The notes under the pieces are model-generated. The model had not been told where the DNA came from. It worked only from the letters and a program-made list of their open reading frames with translations, and ran no database searches. This document shows positions 54,678 to 62,865 of a stretch of DNA of 64,000 nucleotides, piece after piece. Each line of letters opens with the position of its first letter. The first letter of the stretch is position 1. A program made the translations under genes and the position numbers. Source of the stretch: Pseudomonas nitroreducens TX1 (lineage in GTDB: Bacteria > Pseudomonadota > Gammaproteobacteria > Pseudomonadales > Pseudomonadaceae); the NCBI RefSeq assembly GCF_000313755.1, contig NZ_AMZB01000128.1:1-64000 (forward strand), read 5' to 3'.

Positions 54678-55549
54678 AGGGCATCATCCTCGCCGGAGGC
54701 TCCGGCACGCGACTGCATCCCATCACCCTGGGCGTATCCAAGCAACTGCTGCCGATCTACGACAAGCCGATGATCTACTACCCGCTGTCGGTGCTGATGC
54801 TCGCCGGCATCGACGACATCCTGCTCATCTGCACGCCCACCGACCTGCCGAACTTCCGTGCGCTGCTGGGTGACGGCGAACAGTTCGGGGTGCATCTGGA
54901 ATACGCCGTGCAGCCCTCGCCCGATGGCCTGGCGCAGGCCTTCCTGATCGGCGCCCGGTTCATCGGCGACGACTCGGTGTGCCTGGTGCTGGGCGACAAC
55001 ATCTTCTACGGCCAGGGCTTCACCGAAACCCTGCGCGAGGCCGCCGCGCGCACCCGTGGCGCCACCGTGTTCGGCTATCAGGTGGCCGATCCCGCACGCT
55101 TTGGCGTGGTCGAGTTCGATGCCAACGGCCGCGTGCTTTCCATCGAGGAAAAGCCCCGCGTTCCGCGCTCGAACTACGCCGTCACCGGTTTGTATTTCTA
55201 CGACAACCGAGTAGTGGAAATGGCCCGCCGAATCCGCCCCTCGGCCCGCGGCGAGCTGGAAATCACCGACATCAACAACCTTTACCTGGAGCTGGGCGAA
55301 CTGCACGTGAGCCTGCTCGGCCGTGGGTTCGCCTGGCTGGACACCGGCACCCACGAGTCGCTGATGGAAGCCGGCCATTTCGTGCAGACCATCGAGGAGC
55401 GCCAGGGACTGAAGGTCGCCTGCCTGGAGGAAATCGCCTTCCAGCAGGGCTGGCTCAGCGAGACGCTGCTGGCGCTGCAGGCCGAACGCCTGAGCAAGAC
55501 CGGCTATGGCCGCTACCTGCAGCAACTGCTGCTGGACAAGCGACAGTGA
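54674..55549 (+). CDS. rmlA: glucose-1-phosphate thymidylyltransferase RmlA
   Basis: A 291-residue nucleotidyltransferase making dTDP-glucose. The signature [20 protein letters not shown] lies at residues 8-27, with [11 protein letters not shown] near 108 and the [16 protein letters not shown] region near 150. It supplies the precursor of dTDP-sugars. rmlB, rmlC and rmlD are not in this operon, so dTDP-4-keto-6-deoxyglucose must come from chromosomal copies elsewhere. Confidence 0.95.
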   Translation: MKGIILAGGSGTRLHPITLGVSKQLLPIYDKPMIYYPLSVLMLAGIDDILLICTPTDLPNFRALLGDGEQFGVHLEYAVQPSPDGLAQAFLIGARFIGDDSVCLVLGDNIFYGQGFTETLREAAARTRGATVFGYQVADPARFGVVEFDANGRVLSIEEKPRVPRSNYAVTGLYFYDNRVVEMARRIRPSARGELEITDINNLYLELGELHVSLLGRGFAWLDTGTHESLMEAGHFVQTIEERQGLKVACLEEIAFQQGWLSETLLALQAERLSKTGYGRYLQQLLLDKRQ

Positions 55550-55651
55550 ACCCGCACCCGGCGAGCCCGAGGCGGGCTGGCCGGCATTGCGCCCGATAAC
55601 GGACTGCGATGCAGCGGCGCCAGGAGCGACGCCGGCAGTCGTGAGGTCATC

Positions 55652-57052
55652 ATGCCCAACAAGACGAAAGGAATCCTGCGTGCGCACCAGTCGCTGATCT
55701 CGCTGGCGCACCGTTTGAGTGACATCCTGGTGATCGTGCTCACCGGAGTCGTACTGCTCAGCGCCGGCAGCGGCGTGCTGGACGCTCAACTCTGGGTCTC
55801 GGTGCTGCTCTGCGTGATGCTGTTCCACTGGCTCGGCGAGTTGAACCAGCTCTACGGGTCGTGGCGCGGCGAGTCGCTGCTGCGCGAGTCACTGAGCGTC
55901 ACCCTCTACTGGTCGCTGGCGTTCTTCGCCGTGCTGCTGCTGGATATCTCCCTGCGCCACGTAGACCTGGAAGAACCCCGGCGCCTGGGCTGGTTTGCCG
56001 TGGCGCTGCTGATCATGGGCGGCTACCGCCTGGCCATCCGCATGCTGCTGCGCGTCGCCCGCCGCCACGGCTTCAACAGCCGCAACGTGGCCATCTACGG
56101 CACCGGCGAAGTCGGCGCAAGGCTGGCCGAGACCATCCTCGCCGCGCCCTGGATGGGCCTGCGCCTGATCGGCTTCTACGACGACCGCCCGCAGCAGATG
56201 GAGCTGGGCGAACGGGTGCCGGTGAAAGGCGATCGCCTGGCGCTGATCGAGGCCGCCCGTTCCGGACAGATCGACAAGGTCTACCTGACCCTGCCGCTGT
56301 CCCGCGAGCCGCTGCTCAACGAGCTGATCCGCGAGCTGTCCGACACCACGGTGTCGGTCTACCTGATCCCCGACCTGTTCATGTTCGACCTGCTGCACGC
56401 GCGCAGCGAAAGCATCAACGGGCTGGCCACCATCAGCATCTTCGATACGCCCATGGACGGCCCCAACGCCGTGCTCAAGCGCATCGAGGACGTGGTGCTG
56501 GCCTCGCTGATCCTGCTGCTGATCGCCGTGCCCATGCTGCTGATCGCGATTGCCGTGAAGCTCACCTCGCGCGGGCCGGTGCTGTTCCGCCAGACCCGCT
56601 ACGGCATGGACGGCCGGCCCATCCGCGTCTGGAAATTCCGCAGCATGACGGTGATGGAAGACGGCGACACCGTCACCCAGGCCTCGCGCAACGATTGCCG
56701 CATCACCCCGCTGGGCGCCTTTCTGCGGCGCACCTCGCTGGATGAATTGCCACAGTTCTTCAACGTCTTGCTCGGCGACATGTCCGTGGTCGGCCCACGC
56801 CCCCACGCCGTAGCGCACAACGAGCAATACCGGCGTCAGGTCAGCCGTTACATGCTGCGTCACAAGGTCAAGCCAGGCATCACTGGCTGGGCCCAGGTGA
56901 ACGGCTGGCGTGGCGAAACAGACACCCTGGAGAAGATGCAGAAGCGCATCGAGTTCGACCTGGACTACATCGAGAACTGGTCCGTCTGGTGGGACCTGAA
57001 GATTGTCCTGCTGACCCTGTTCAAGGGTTTCGTCCACCGCAATGCCTATTGA
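55652..57052 (+). CDS. undecaprenyl-phosphate sugar phosphotransferase (WcaJ/PslA-type)
   Basis: A 466-residue polyisoprenyl-phosphate hexose-1-phosphate transferase. Four N-terminal helices (about 20-120) and a CoA-binding-like Rossmann part (VAIYGTGEVGARLAETILA near 147) precede a fifth helix (about 278-300). The catalytic domain has KFRSMTVMEDGD near 330, RRTSLDELPQFFNVLLGDMS near 358-377 with the Asp-Glu pair, and GPRPHAVAHNEQY. It starts the repeat unit on undecaprenyl phosphate, probably with glucose. It follows rmlA after 102 bases. Confidence 0.93.
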   Translation: MPNKTKGILRAHQSLISLAHRLSDILVIVLTGVVLLSAGSGVLDAQLWVSVLLCVMLFHWLGELNQLYGSWRGESLLRESLSVTLYWSLAFFAVLLLDISLRHVDLEEPRRLGWFAVALLIMGGYRLAIRMLLRVARRHGFNSRNVAIYGTGEVGARLAETILAAPWMGLRLIGFYDDRPQQMELGERVPVKGDRLALIEAARSGQIDKVYLTLPLSREPLLNELIRELSDTTVSVYLIPDLFMFDLLHARSESINGLATISIFDTPMDGPNAVLKRIEDVVLASLILLLIAVPMLLIAIAVKLTSRGPVLFRQTRYGMDGRPIRVWKFRSMTVMEDGDTVTQASRNDCRITPLGAFLRRTSLDELPQFFNVLLGDMSVVGPRPHAVAHNEQYRRQVSRYMLRHKVKPGITGWAQVNGWRGETDTLEKMQKRIEFDLDYIENWSVWWDLKIVLLTLFKGFVHRNAY

Positions 57053-57083
57053 GTTTTCACACACGCTTCAAGGAAGGATTGCC

Positions 57084-58205
57084 ATGAAAAACCTGCTCGC
57101 TTTCAGCTTTGTAGTCGGCAGTCTGGCGCTACAAGGCTGCGTGTTCTCCCCCGGTCAGCACATGACGGATTCCGATATCCAACGCGAGGCACAAAAGGAG
57201 GGAATGAACATCACCCTCGTGCCCATCACGCCCCAGGTGCTGCAACGCCAGGAGGCCGCGTTCGCCGCCAGGCCCGGCGTACCTGCGGAGTTGCTCAACT
57301 ACCGTCCGCCCCAGGAGGACTACGTGATCGGCGGCGGCGACGTGCTGCTGGTGACCGTCTGGGATCACCCGGAACTGACCAGCCCCGGCTCGACCCAGCA
57401 GATGGAAGCCAACGGCCGCGTGGTTGGCGCCGACGGCAACATCTTCTTCCCCTACGCCGGCGTGGTGCGGGCCGAAGGGCAGACCCCGGCGCAATTGCGC
57501 TCGAGCCTGGCCCGGCGGCTGGCGAACAAGGGCATAGTCGACCCGCAGGTGGACGTCACCGTGTTGCGCTATGCGAGCCAGTTCGTGGTGCTTTCCGGCG
57601 CCTTCCAGAATGGCGGCCAGGTCGAGCTGAACAACACGCCCACCACCCTGGTGCAGGCAGTCAGCAAGGCCGGTGTGATTACCGGTGAAGCGGACCTTTC
57701 GGGGCTGACGCTCAAGCGTGATGGCCGCGAGTACGTGCTCGACGTCGACGCGCTGAACCGCTCCGGTTCGACCCTGAGCGGCATCTACCTGAAGAAGGGT
57801 GACCAGATCCACCTGCCCTACAACGACCGCAAGAAAGTCTATGTGGTCGGCGAGGTGGAACGCCCGCAAGTGGTCACCTATCGCACCACCGGCCTTTCCC
57901 TGCTGGAAGTGCTCGGCAATGCCGGCGGCCTGGCTCCGGAAACCTCCGATGGCGACTCGGTCTACGTGATCCGTGGCAACCCGGAACCGGTCGCCGGCAC
58001 AGCGCCGGGTACCTTCCAGGCGCAGGTCTTCCACCTGGAAGCCAAGCGCCCGACGGCCTATGCCCTGGCCAAGGAATTCGCCATGCAGCCGCAGGACGTG
58101 GTGTTCATCGGACCGGCCAACATCACCCGTTGGAACCGCTTCATCAGCCAGCTGCTGCCATCGGCCAGCATCGTCAGCACCAGCGCCGCCGTGGGCGGCA
58201 ACTGA
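57084..58205 (+). CDS. wza: Wza-type polysaccharide export lipoprotein
   Basis: A 373-residue outer-membrane lipoprotein with a lipobox LALQGC (Cys19). It has a Poly_export domain beginning YVIGGGDVLLVTVWDHPEL near 84-102 and repeated SLBB domains (FVVLSGAFQNGGQVELN and VYVVGEVERPQVVTYR). The C-terminus (NRFISQLLPSASIVS) should form the membrane-spanning helix barrel. It is the exit channel coupled to Wzc. AAGGAAGGATT precedes the ATG. Last gene of the operon. Confidence 0.93.
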   Translation: MKNLLAFSFVVGSLALQGCVFSPGQHMTDSDIQREAQKEGMNITLVPITPQVLQRQEAAFAARPGVPAELLNYRPPQEDYVIGGGDVLLVTVWDHPELTSPGSTQQMEANGRVVGADGNIFFPYAGVVRAEGQTPAQLRSSLARRLANKGIVDPQVDVTVLRYASQFVVLSGAFQNGGQVELNNTPTTLVQAVSKAGVITGEADLSGLTLKRDGREYVLDVDALNRSGSTLSGIYLKKGDQIHLPYNDRKKVYVVGEVERPQVVTYRTTGLSLLEVLGNAGGLAPETSDGDSVYVIRGNPEPVAGTAPGTFQAQVFHLEAKRPTAYALAKEFAMQPQDVVFIGPANITRWNRFISQLLPSASIVSTSAAVGGN

Positions 58206-58430
58206 TGGCGCGGGAGGTCCGGAGGGCAACCGTGGACCGGCCTGACCCTGGGTCTCGCCGAGCCCCTTACGACTAGGGAATTTTCCTACGACTGAGGGAG
58301 GCTTGTTGGAATCGACTGGTTGCAGGCTGTTGGCCACTATCCCCTCGGCCGGCGCAGTGCTGCGCCACTCCTTAAGGCTGACAGATGTCTGCCACTCTCC
58401 TTTGGGGCCTTCCCCTAGCACAGGGTCCCG
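58206..58430 (+). other. untranslated tail or small-RNA candidate after wza
   Basis: 225 bases without a gene. A 26-base element at 58268-58293 has the direct repeat TACGACT around the imperfect palindrome AGGGAATTTTCCT. Then 140 bases of structured-looking sequence run to a strong terminator. It is either the 3' end of the operon or an independent small transcript controlled from the palindrome. Confidence 0.35.
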
Positions 58431-58468
58431 AACCCGCCCGCGTTGCAGCGCCGGCGGGTTTTTTTTGC
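58431..58468 (+). terminator. terminator closing the exopolysaccharide operon
   Basis: AACCCGCC pairs with GGCGGGTT, with further pairing inside (GCG/CGC around TTGCAG), followed by eight T residues. It is the first strong terminator after wza. Confidence 0.88.
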
Positions 58469-58540
58469 CTCTCTGTCCCGTCCAAGTGTCCAAACCAATT
58501 TCCCGGCCAGTTGGCGGAATGGTTTTCTTGGGTGAAGTGC

Positions 58541-58613
58541 TGGGAATTCCCCTCCATCACCGACCATCCGTCGGTTTTCGGCCCGAAAACCGCCTGGGAA
58601 ATGGAAATTCCCA
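58541..58613. repeat. nested inverted repeat
   Basis: An inner perfect 9-bp stem, CGGTTTTCG and CGAAAACCG around GCC (58572-58592), lies inside an outer pair, TGGGAATTCC and GGAAATTCCCA (58541-58550 and 58603-58613, one bulged A). No gene is present. It could be a structured RNA or an end of a mobile element. Confidence 0.4.
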
Positions 58614-58681
58614 TGGCCCAGCCAGGCGAATTCTGCCGATCCGTGGACAGCTGATTTCCCTGCGCAAACTAGCCAACAGAA

Positions 58682-59270
58682 TTATCTGCTCAGATAAAAC
58701 CGGCTCAGCAATCCGTCCCAGGCCTCGAACCACTCCACCCGTTTCGGCAGCCGCTCAAAAGGATCGCCCCCGGCCCAGGCTTCCAGCGGTGTTTGTCCTT
58801 TCAGGTTCTGGTGCGGCCGTACGGCGTTGTACCAGAACGAAAATATCCTCAGCGCCGCTTGCAGTTGCTCGTCATTCGCTACGCGCCACTGATCGAGCTT
58901 ACGTTTCAGCGTGCCGAACAACCGCTCGATCCGTCCGTTCTGCCAGGGGCAACCGACCTCGCAGCGTTGGTGGCGAATGCCCATTCACTTCAGCGCTTGG
59001 GTAAATACTCGACCTGTGAAATTCCGTTCGTTGCCGGTGCGCAAAGTCTGCGGTTTGCCGTAACGCCCGATGGCGAGGAATAGCTACCCGAGCAATGTCC
59101 ACGCGGATTTATTCGGCACGGGTCGCAGGTCAATCAAACAGCGTGTGTCGTGATCGATCATCCCGAGGATCCGGTGCTGTTTCCCGTGGACATACTGCTT
59201 GCCGGTCAGGTCCAGCGCCCAGATGGAATTTCTAGGTTGACGTAGCGAGCGAATTGGCGCGCTGCGAAAG
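58682..59270 (-). pseudogene. decayed DDE transposase / integrase-core remnant (IS481- or IS3-like)
   Basis: One minus-strand frame reads through a transposase core with two stop codons: TAG at 59084-59086 and TGA at 58985-58987. Recognisable parts are NSIWALDLTGKQYV (first Asp), YGKPQTLRTGNER where the usual RTDNG Asp is now Gly, and the intact last part GCPWQNGRIERLFGTLKRKL with the catalytic Glu, then YNAVRPHQNL. The TGA probably replaces a Trp codon. The N-terminal DNA-binding part is missing. It is dead and marks the right edge of the island. Confidence 0.8.
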
Positions 59271-59882
59271 TGATTCCGTCTGCTGGCGAGGCATTCTCCT
59301 ACACGCCACTGGCCGTAGGGAGTACCTCCAGAGGGAAGCAGCCATGGGCGGTTGAGACGTGTATCATATATTCCATAAAGAAATTACATATTAATAATTA
59401 ATTCTTTTTGGATTTATGACGGTTCTTTTATCGTTGCCCTGCGTTGCCGCGAGCTGTCTCGGGCAGAGCAGAAGAGGGTGGCGGTAAACCGCCAGTCCGT
59501 TGCGGTAGTGTGGCGGTTTTCCGCTGACCTGGCCTTGGGGGGAGTGGCTCGGAAATCGAGCCGGAGGCCGGAAAACGGTAGTGTCGGGCAGGGCAGGCCG
59601 GTTGGCCTGGGGATTGCCTTGTCAGGTGGCGAATGCCCAGCGCATCGCCACAACAACAAGACACGAGAATCGATCCATGCCCTTCCCATCTTCTGCCGTA
59701 TCCCTGTCCGCCTGCCTGCGCTTCGTTCCCGTCTAGCGGGGCGTCGAAACAACCAACGAATCCTGCATGCCCGTCGTGCTCGTCACGTCGTGGCCGCTGC
59801 CTGCCATTCGGTCGGACTCCCGGGGGAGCCAGTCGTCGTTGCGAATGGTGTGTTTCAAGATCAATAAAATGGGGAAATTCCA
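59271..59882. other. intergenic region before the OprD-family porin
   Basis: No gene is recognised in these 612 bases. About 59340-59420 is strikingly AT-rich (ATATTAATAATTAATTC), unlike its surroundings, and may be foreign DNA left with the transposase remnant. The porin promoter should lie in the right part; no confident -35/-10 or ANR box (TTGAT-N4-ATCAA) was found. Short frames here show no family. Confidence 0.5.
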
Positions 59883-61259
59883 ATGAAAAGCCGCACTCTC
59901 ACGCAATCGAGCCTCGCGCTCGCCATAGCTGCCGCAGGCTTGGCGCAATCCGCCGTCGCCGGCGGCTTCATCGAAGACAGCAAGGCCAACCTGACCCTGC
60001 GCAACTTCTATATCAACACCGACAACCGCAACGGCACCGCCGAGCCGAGCAAGCAGGAAGAGTGGGGCCAGGGCTTCCTGCTCAACTACAGCTCCGGCTT
60101 CACCGAAGGCACCGTCGGCTTCGGCGTCGATGCACTGGGCCTGCTGGGCGTGAAGCTCGACAGCGGCGGCGGCACTCACTACGAGTCCTCTTCGCAGCGC
60201 GGCGGCACCGTCTTCCCGTCGGATAGCCACGGCGATGCAGTGGATGATTTCAGCAGCCTGGGCCTGACCGCCAAGGCCAAGGTGTCCAACACCGAATTCC
60301 GTTACGGCACCCTGCAGCCCAAGCTGCCGGTCGTGACCTACAACGATGGTCGTCTGCTGCCGGTCACCTTTGAAGGTGGCCAGGTCACCTCCACCGACCT
60401 GAAAGACTTCACCCTGACTGCCGGTCAACTGGAGCACTCCAAGGGCCGTAACTCCACCGACAATCGCAGCCTGAGCATTGCCGGTGCCAACGGCAGTTCC
60501 ACCAGCTCGCGCGACAGCAACAAGTTCTATTACGCCGGTGGCGACTACAAGCTGAACAAAGACCTGACCCTGCAGTACTACTACGGTCAGCTCACTGACT
60601 TCTATCAACAACATTTCCTGGGCCTGCAGCACAACTGGGCCATCGGCCCGGGCGTCCTGAAGACTGACCTGCGCGCCTTCGACAGCAGCTCCGACGGTAA
60701 GAACGGCAGCTCCACCGGCCGCGCCGATGGCTATGTCAGCACCGGTTATTACGGCAATGGTGTGACCAAGGGCGAAGTGGACAACCGCGCATTCAGTGGC
60801 CTCTTCACATACTCCGTCAGCGGTCATAGCTTCGGCGCGGGCTACCAGGTGCTCAACGGCGACAGCGACTTCCCGTTCCTCAACCGTGGCGATGGCGAGG
60901 GTTCGACCGCCTACCTGATCACCGACGTGCAGATCGGCAAGTTCCAGCGTGCCGGCGAGCGTACCTGGCAGGTCCGCTACGGCTACGACTTCGCCAAGGC
61001 CGGCCTGCCGGGCCTGACCTTCCAGACCCTGTACCTGCATGGTGACAACATCGACACCAAGTACGGCGACAAGAGCGAGTGGGAGCGTGACATTTCCCTC
61101 GCCTACGTGATTCCCGATGGCACCCTCAAGGGCCTGGGCTTCACCTGGAAGAACGCCGCACTGCGCAGCGGTCTGCCGACCAGCGGCTCGGGCACCGCGA
61201 CCCAGCGCGACCAGGACGAAAACCGCCTGATCGTCAGCTACACCATCCCGCTGCTGTAA
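59883..61259 (+). CDS. oprE: OprD-family outer-membrane porin (OprE-like)
   Basis: A 458-residue 18-stranded porin of the OprD family. The signal peptide ends near AVA-GGF at residues 24-27. The mature start GGFIEDSKANLTLRNFYIN is the family hallmark, GVKLDSGGGTHY lies near 88, and the last strand is LIVSYTIPLL. OprD-family channels take up amino acids, aromatic acids or small organics. Position beside aguA matches PA0291 (OprE), the basis for the symbol. The upstream gene in PAO1 is the GGDEF gene now 20 kb away. Confidence 0.88.
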   Translation: MKSRTLTQSSLALAIAAAGLAQSAVAGGFIEDSKANLTLRNFYINTDNRNGTAEPSKQEEWGQGFLLNYSSGFTEGTVGFGVDALGLLGVKLDSGGGTHYESSSQRGGTVFPSDSHGDAVDDFSSLGLTAKAKVSNTEFRYGTLQPKLPVVTYNDGRLLPVTFEGGQVTSTDLKDFTLTAGQLEHSKGRNSTDNRSLSIAGANGSSTSSRDSNKFYYAGGDYKLNKDLTLQYYYGQLTDFYQQHFLGLQHNWAIGPGVLKTDLRAFDSSSDGKNGSSTGRADGYVSTGYYGNGVTKGEVDNRAFSGLFTYSVSGHSFGAGYQVLNGDSDFPFLNRGDGEGSTAYLITDVQIGKFQRAGERTWQVRYGYDFAKAGLPGLTFQTLYLHGDNIDTKYGDKSEWERDISLAYVIPDGTLKGLGFTWKNAALRSGLPTSGSGTATQRDQDENRLIVSYTIPLL

Positions 61260-61275
61260 TTCCTGCGGGCTGCAG

Positions 61276-61311
61276 AAAAGCCGCCGACCTCGCAAGAGGC
61301 GGCGGCTTTTT
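61276..61311 (+). terminator. terminator of the porin gene
   Basis: AAAGCCGCC pairs with GGCGGCTTT, with an inner CCTC/GAGG stem, followed by TTTTT. It lies 17 bases after the stop codon. Confidence 0.88.
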
Positions 61312-61344
61312 CATGTCTGCCCCACACCTTCGGGCGTTGCTTTT

Positions 61345-61412
61345 TGTAGGAGCGAGCGTGCTCGCGAATGATCCCCGCTGCGAAGCCGTTCGCGAGCAAG
61401 CTCGCTCCTACA
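61345..61412. repeat. REPIN: two inverted REP elements (reverse arrangement)
   Basis: TGTAGGAGCGAGCGTGCTCG at the left and its inverted partner (GCGAGCAAGCTCGCTCCTAC) at the right, 20 bases apart, with the GTAGGA heads pointing outward. The REPIN at 26806-26876 has heads inward. The left copy differs at one position (CGTG for CTTG). Confidence 0.85.
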
Positions 61413-61433
61413 GAGGCATTTCTCTGCCAATGA

Positions 61434-61466
61434 AAAGGCCGTCGCTCCGTTAGGGCGACGGCCTTT
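61434..61466 (-). terminator. terminator of aguA
   Basis: AAAGGCCGTCGC pairs perfectly with GCGACGGCCTTT (12 bp) across a nine-base loop, with CTTTTC on the minus strand. It begins 15 bases after the aguA stop. Confidence 0.85.
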
Positions 61467-61480
61467 CATTACTCAGCGAA

Positions 61481-62590
61481 TCAGCGCTGCTGAGGCGCCG
61501 GCTGCTGCTGGGTGATGCAGTGGATGTTGCCGCCGCCAAGGAGGATCTCGCGGCCGGGCACCATCACGATCTCGTGCTCGGGGAAGATGCGCTTGAGGGT
61601 CGCCTCGGCCTCGGCGTCCGCCGGGTCGTCGAAGCGCGGGGCGATGATGCCGCCGTTGACGATCAGGAAGTTGACGTAGGAGCCGGCCAGGCGGATCGAC
61701 GGATCGCGCGGCTGGGTGCCGATCACCAGGTCGATGCCTTCGCACTCGGCTTCGGTCGCGTGGATCGGGCCGGGGATGACGATCTTATGCACGGTCAGCT
61801 GGCGGCCCTTGGCGTCACGGGCGCTTTCCAGCACGCGCATGGCGGCCTGGCAGCGCTCGTAGTTCGGGTCGTTCACATCGTCGGTCCAGGCCAGCAGGAC
61901 TTCACCCGGACGCACGTAGCAGCAGAAGTTGTCGACGTGTCCGTCGGTCTCGTCGTTGAACAGGCCGTCCGGCAGCCAGATCACGGTGTCGATGGCCAGG
62001 TGCTCGCGCAGCACGGCCTCGATTTCCTCACGGTTCATGTGCGGGTTGCGGTTGTGGTTGAGCAGGCATTCCTCGGTGGTGATCAGGGTGCCTTCGCCGT
62101 CCACGTGGATGGAGCCGCCTTCCAGCACGAAGCCTTCGGTGCGGTAGCCGTCGCAGCGCTCGATGCCGAGGATCTTGCTCGCCACCTGGTCGTCGCGGTG
62201 CCAGGGGAAGTACAGGCCGCCTTCCAGGCCACCCCAGGCGTTGAAGGTCCAGTCCACGCCGCGCACATCGCCCTGGTCGTTGATGACGAAGGTCGGGCCG
62301 GTGTCGCGCACCCAGGCGTCGTCATTGCTGATCTCCACCACGCGGATGTTGGCCGCGTCAGCCAGCTGCGCGCGGGCGTTCTCGTACTGGCCGGCGGAAA
62401 CGCCGATGGTCACCGGCTCGAAGCGGGCGATGGCGCGGGCCACGGCGCTGAAGGCGGCCTGCGCGGGCTTGCCGCCCAGGCGCCAGTTGTCCGGACGCTC
62501 GGGCCAGACCATCCAGGTCTGGGTCTGGGGTTCCCATTCCGCAGGCATGCGGAAGCCATCGGCGCGGGGAGTGCTGGTCAGCGTGGTCAT
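61481..62590 (-). CDS. aguA: agmatine deiminase AguA
   Basis: A 369-residue peptidyl-arginine-deiminase-like enzyme converting agmatine to N-carbamoylputrescine. The nucleophile Cys is in [13 protein letters not shown] near 357; supporting residues lie in VRDTGPTFV near 93 (Asp), [11 protein letters not shown] near 158 and [11 protein letters not shown] near 217 (His). The next enzyme, AguB, is expected upstream but missing. The 274-base upstream region has two GATAAAAATCG operators. Confidence 0.95.
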   Translation of the reverse strand: MTTLTSTPRADGFRMPAEWEPQTQTWMVWPERPDNWRLGGKPAQAAFSAVARAIARFEPVTIGVSAGQYENARAQLADAANIRVVEISNDDAWVRDTGPTFVINDQGDVRGVDWTFNAWGGLEGGLYFPWHRDDQVASKILGIERCDGYRTEGFVLEGGSIHVDGEGTLITTEECLLNHNRNPHMNREEIEAVLREHLAIDTVIWLPDGLFNDETDGHVDNFCCYVRPGEVLLAWTDDVNDPNYERCQAAMRVLESARDAKGRQLTVHKIVIPGPIHATEAECEGIDLVIGTQPRDPSIRLAGSYVNFLIVNGGIIAPRFDDPADAEAEATLKRIFPEHEIVMVPGREILLGGGNIHCITQQQPAPQQR

Positions 62591-62616
62591 GGGGCGGTCC
62601 TTGAGGGTTGCTTCGC

Positions 62617-62672
62617 AGGATGGGGCGCACGCGGATACTCATCGATGGGTATCGCTGCGCTCCTCCCATCCT
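62617..62672. repeat. dispersed hairpin repeat upstream of aguA
   Basis: The outer arms AGGATGGG and CCCATCCT and inner arms GATAC and GTATC make a long imperfect hairpin. This AGGATGGG...CCCATCCTACG form is a common intergenic repeat of Pseudomonas and relatives. It sits between the aguA start and its operators, so it would lie in the leader of the message. Confidence 0.5.
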
Positions 62673-62786
62673 ACGCAATGGGTTGTGTCATTCGAGGGGG
62701 CGTCGCCGTCGAGTGCCGCGAGCGGCCAGTATAGGTCGCTCGGCAAGGTTTCGCGGCGCTGCGTCCACAGATAGGAAGGTTTATAG

Positions 62787-62865
62787 CCGATAAAAATCGG
62801 TTTATGAAGTGCGATATTGAAATGGTTCGCACTATTGTCCGGTTTTTTATCGGATAAAAATCGAT
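62787..62865 (-). promoter_or_regulatory. two GATAAAAATCG operator copies upstream of aguA
   Basis: CCGATAAAAATCGG at 62787-62800 (perfect arms CCGAT/ATCGG) and ATCGGATAAAAATCGAT at 62849-62865 share GATAAAAATCG. They lie between aguR and aguA in an AT-rich patch and are candidate binding sites for the TetR-type AguR. Confidence 0.6.

Noticed and set aside
59820-59882. ANR/FNR box search for the OprE-like porin, which is known for anaerobic induction.
   Set aside because: Only a single GATCAA half-site is present near 59852; no TTGAT-N4-ATCAA dyad was found.
59428-59883. Frames of about 110-150 codons on either strand in the pre-porin region.
   Set aside because: No family resemblance, no ribosome sites, overlapping each other in all frames; judged non-coding.
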